Source: Gonatopus flavifemur (taxonomy: Eukaryota; Arthropoda; Insecta; Hymenoptera; Dryinidae). Taken from it: DNA of 64,000 bases. Shown piece by piece: positions 60,390-64,000 of the stretch. Location: assembly GCA_018340375.1 (NCBI GenBank), contig JAFFJZ010000076.1, positions 310,001 to 374,000 of the forward strand, given 5' to 3'. The first letter of the stretch is position 1. Every line of letters begins with the position of its first letter. Both the position numbers and the translations under genes were made by a program. Under the pieces are notes generated by a model, which saw only the letters and a program-made list of their open reading frames with translations, did no database searches and had not been told where the DNA came from.

Positions 60390-61421
60390 ACATTTGTTAT
60401 TCAGATACGCGGGGAAAGGAAGAGAAACAAAAAGACGAGAAAATCAGAACTCTCGACATCTCTAAACGCTTATTATCCTTACTTGGTATAGAGGAGCGGC
60501 ACAACTTGACTGTGTGTTTATTATAATACGAAGTCACGCGAGCATTAACCATAGGAAAGGAGAGAAATCTCTTTTCGCCGATGTCCAGAAGCGAGGCAAG
60601 TTTTTTTCCTGGTCCATATAATACGGCCTTTTACCTCAGTCGAACGTTAGGGGAGGTAGGGACGATTGCGGTCATGGTAATAATTACAACAGCACGAATC
60701 GTTGTTAAATTACTCTAAATTTATTCAAACGATGGAAAATTACTGGTAGTTTATATATGTTATAGATATTCATGCATCTGTAAATTGTTTTCAGTTTTGC
60801 CATTTATTCTCGATGTGTGAACGACAAATTCAATTAAAAATACAAAAAATCGAAGAAATCTGAACCCGAATAAATATCAAACTTATCCACAGGATGTGTG
60901 ATAGGAGAATACATTGTGGAAAAGACCAACTGTGAAGTGTTTTTATAGTCCTTATCTCATAAAAAAGTGGAGAAAAAGTGTAAAAAAACGTCCGGGTTTG
61001 TAGGTACGTACTAATGCCATTCGAACGCCTTCGCTTGGGTGCGTGTGTAAACTGTAGTTGTTGAATATATGATAAAATAACTCGATAACGCTTGGCGAGC
61101 TCTCAGTCAAAATCTTGATCGTACGAACAAAGTTCTTCGAATTATATATCCATACTCGTGCGATAAGAGTAACCCTATCATGTTACACATCTATCATTTA
61201 CGCACACTTCCGATTTAAAGAATACTTCTCAGAACAACAATAATAAAAATAGAATTATATATTGTTGTTGAATAGCATGAAATTTAAACATCGAACAAGA
61301 TAAACATTCACAATAAGCCAGATCTTAGATTTTTAGAACACGGGTGGTGAACAGAATTAAGATAAAATGACGATTTCCAAGGAGAGTAAAATCGAGAAAA
61401 CGAATATAAATTGAGTGTACA
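60390..61421. other. Gene-free stretch
   Basis: No gene or repeat recognised apart from simple AT-rich runs. Confidence 0.4.
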
Positions 61422-61423
61422 TA

Positions 61424-61676
61424 CACTGAAAAAAAAAAATTATTCCAGTCAAATAAATATTTATTTGTCCTGTACCAAAGAAATATTTATTAGAATTAAC
61501 AAAATATTCTTCGGAACCAAAATAATTTATTGGAATCGAATAAACGATTAAAACCATCTATTTAATTCAAATAAATTATTTTGGTCCCAAAGCATATTTT
61601 GTTAATTCTAATAAATATTTCTTTGGTACAGGACAAATAAATATTTATTTGACTGCAATAAATTTTTTTTTCAGTG
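61424..61676. mobile_element. Palindromic MITE with CACTGAAAAAAA ends
   Basis: TA plus CACTGAAAAAAAAAAATTAT pairs with the right end closing TTTTTTTTCAGTG plus TA. The arms share GTCAAATAAATATTTATTTG and CTGTACCAAAGAAATATTT, almost without mismatch. Confidence 0.9.
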
Positions 61677-61678
61677 TA

Positions 61679-63176
61679 TATATCCAGGATGAGCTCAATA
61701 AAACGTTCACCCATGAAACCGGAATTTTATTGCACAGTCAAATATAATTATTCTGCCTTCTTCCACTCGGTGCAATTATAAAATACGTAATTTTATCGAA
61801 CATCAAGATTTTTCTCCATGGCTTTGAAATATCTTGAAACCGATTATAACTGTTTTTTTCTCATAAATGCAAAAAAATTTTTCCATTCCCCAACTATTTT
61901 TATTCAGGTAAAACGCGATGACGGTATAATTTTTTTCCATTACATGGAAACGCGTTCAAAGCGCAAGTTATCATATCTATTTAAAAATTATTGCCAACGA
62001 TTTCACACCTTGCTTCATCCAATTATACTCGCTAGCCTGTGCACACACAGGGAAGATTCATGAAATCGATAACGAATAACACTCCCAGGGAGTACTAGAG
62101 TTGCTTGCGGTTGCGAATTTATGGAATTTCACATCGTTAGGTGAATTGAAAAAAAAGCCCCCATTGCCTTAGGAATCTCTATAAATGTAATCCGAGAATT
62201 GTGCATGAAATTGTACTTGTATTTACCCGTCTTTCAGCACTTCCCGATTGATCCAAAATTAATTCACAAAACCTCAGCTGCGTGAAAAAAATGTCACCCG
62301 CATGAGACAATCAAGAAGTTCCTACTACCTATACTCATCTTTCACGTAGTTTAGTACAATACATATTGCGCGTTTAAATGCACCGTACATCACAAGTGGC
62401 TGAAATTGTAAGAAATACGTAAGGGGAAAGAGAAGTCGAGGAGGAGATTGAATCATCTTCCCTGTTGCCTAACAGGAACGCAGCTGGTCCAGCCGCAGCT
62501 CTACTCCTCATCGTTATGTCGTTAATCCCTGTTCTTCGTCCATCGTTTCATCCGTCGCCTAGCAGAACAAAAGAACTCGTATCACGTCTCATCCCTTTCA
62601 CTATCCTCTTTTATTCCTCCACCCTTTCTTGTTTCCCTTCTTCGTCTCCTGACCACTACCACCATCACCACCCTCTCGCGTGCTTCGTGCTCAAAATCGA
62701 GATAGCACTTGCTTTTGTGTACTTTTATAAATGAACACAAAAGAATCCGTATAACCACCCTACTGTGTGGAATCTACATGAATTTGCAACTCCCGGCCAA
62801 CCAAACTTTTTCAAAAGATCAAAAAACAGCTAGAGATTGCTAGGTTGCTTTGGTCTCAGAGCAGCATAGCTCTGTACGTATTTGTGGAAGGGGAAAAAAG
62901 ATTTCCCTTCCATGTAAGAAGTATCATGTACAATCCTATATATACATATTGTATTCTTCATAAACGTTTTCAAAAAGAAGAACAAAAGTTCATGATTTTG
63001 ATAAAAAATCACGACGTAAAAAGAGCTGAATGAGAAAATAACTCATTCAAGCATTCAAAAATACTTGACATGTCACAAATCTATGTAATTCATAAAACTA
63101 CACGAAGGAAAACAACATTTGTCTGACATAATCGAATGAGTTTTCTCAAGAATAAAATAATGATGTTTTAAATGTC

Positions 63177-63180
<4 letters not shown>
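61679..63180. other. Gene-free stretch
   Basis: No domain-bearing frame. The pyrimidine-rich open frame at 62465-62734 plus has no recognisable motif. Confidence 0.4.

Positions 63181-63210
<30 letters not shown>
63181..63210. repeat. (CA)n microsatellite
   Basis: A run of about fifteen CA units. Confidence 0.95.
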
Positions 63211-63215
<5 letters not shown>

Positions 63216-63547
63216 TGCCTAGGCGAATAAGAATTTCAGGGTTTCGACTATCCGAAGAAGTGAAGAGGGAAAACTGGAAGGAGAAGAAGAATGAGAAGTT
63301 GAGAAAGTACGAGGAGGATGGCGATAACATTCCGTGGAAGGTTCTTGGACTTTTTGGGGTTTAGTACCAACCATTACCGTCACCACTTGAAAATACTCAA
63401 CGGGGAGCTGCAGTTAATTCTCTTTAACGTCTTTCTTTCGGTATTCATAAATTTTGTCTTCTACTACTCAGAAAGGTACACCTTTTTCCATTTATTCCTC
63501 TTGTCGCTTCGAGTGGCGTCTAACTTTTATTTACAAATGCAAAATAT
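63211..63547. other. Gene-free stretch
   Basis: Nothing recognisable; the open frame 63318-63581 plus runs into the next repeat and has no domain. Confidence 0.35.
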
Positions 63548-63648
63548 CACGCGGAAAAAAATGTTTAGCTATACCAGCTAAATTTTAGCTGCTGCAGCGA
63601 CTATGATAGCTCAAATTTAGCTGATACAGCTAAACATTACTTCCCGTG
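63548..63648. mobile_element. 101-bp short relative of the phased-palindrome MITE
   Basis: CACGCGGAAAAAAATGTTTA pairs with the right end, which closes TAAACATTACTTCCCGTG. It contains GCTATACCAGC, GCTGCTGCAGC and GCTGATACAGC, with the first two starting 20 bp apart. No target duplication seen. Related in plan, not necessarily by descent, to 41411-41780 and 44081-44450. Confidence 0.6.
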
Positions 63649-64000
63649 CGAATAATGTATTACGAAATATTATTTATCAAAAAAAAAAAAATGTAATCCA
63701 AATTAATTTGAACTTTGCTTCCCTCATAGTTCAATAACATTGTTAACCATTGATATGAAATCCTACCAGCCGGGCATGAATAGTTCGTATCACATTCCAA
63801 AACGATAACGATAGGAGTGGTAGAAATTTAGCCGGAGAGAATTGGGTCATCCGACGTTGGTAAGTTTGTATACTAAACCTGTGTAATTATGTTACGCAGA
63901 TTGCCTTCAGTCAAACTCGATTTTCTAAACTCTCGATATCTCAAGTCTTGGAAAAAAAAGGTTTCTATAATCATAATTTAGTATGATTTGAGTGCACGGA
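63649..64000. other. Gene-free end of the window
   Basis: AT-rich with a poly-A run near 63680; nothing recognisable. Confidence 0.35.

Noticed and set aside
62465..62734. 89-codon pyrimidine-rich open frame with a His run
   Set aside because: Composition follows a pyrimidine-biased tract; no domain or splice context.

Overview
The window is AT-rich eukaryotic DNA that reads as intron sequence from an insect. A parasitoid, ant or other hymenopteran is plausible but not proven. The only host gene I can support is one 160-bp exon at 38711-38870 on the minus strand. It has good splice sites and encodes the W-F-C-H-F-D-D-D-N-Y block of Fringe, the Golgi glycosyltransferase that modifies Notch. 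No other fringe exon was recognised, so most of the window is probably fringe intron or flanking DNA. No rRNA, tRNA, CRISPR or bacterial-type gene was seen.

Everything else recognisable is transposable-element material, much of it nested. Left third (1-17.8 kb): many palindromic MITEs flanked by TA, a 386-bp direct duplication, an old non-autonomous hAT (4275-5425), and a satellite-like array of about 185-bp units. This array occurs in opposite orientations on either side of a dead LINE reverse transcriptase (8530-10332). It is followed by a peptidase-C19 (USP) pseudogene (11274-12122) and a 1-kb foldback palindrome (13197-14228).

Middle (23.4-42.4 kb): one mariner lies inside a TTAA-flanked piggyBac-like element (23425-25164). 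A second, Mos1-like mariner (25531-29451) is split by a 2.66-kb foldback element whose arms carry the same reading frame on opposite strands. A DDE-type DNA transposon with a 4-bp duplication (35592-38474, perhaps Sola) sits inside a MITE that ends about 30 bp from the fringe 5' splice site. Next come a 370-bp MITE built from phased GCTGNNNCAGC palindromes and a LINE 3' tail.

Right third (43-64 kb): a non-autonomous hAT with a perfect 8-bp duplication (43169-46360) holds several younger elements, including a second 370-bp phased-palindrome MITE. A third mariner (53243-54524) has lost catalytic residues, and a small hAT MITE lies at 54596-54924. A 4.4-kb hAT (55992-60381) keeps a perfect 8-bp duplication and a two-exon transposase broken only by small frameshifts.

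The genes do not form an operon or pathway. The window is a record of successive insertions into a host intron, and the order can be read from which element interrupts which. The best candidates for something undescribed are the phased GCTGNNNCAGC MITE, the CCCTGGT-ended foldback group, and the inverted satellite arms around the LINE.
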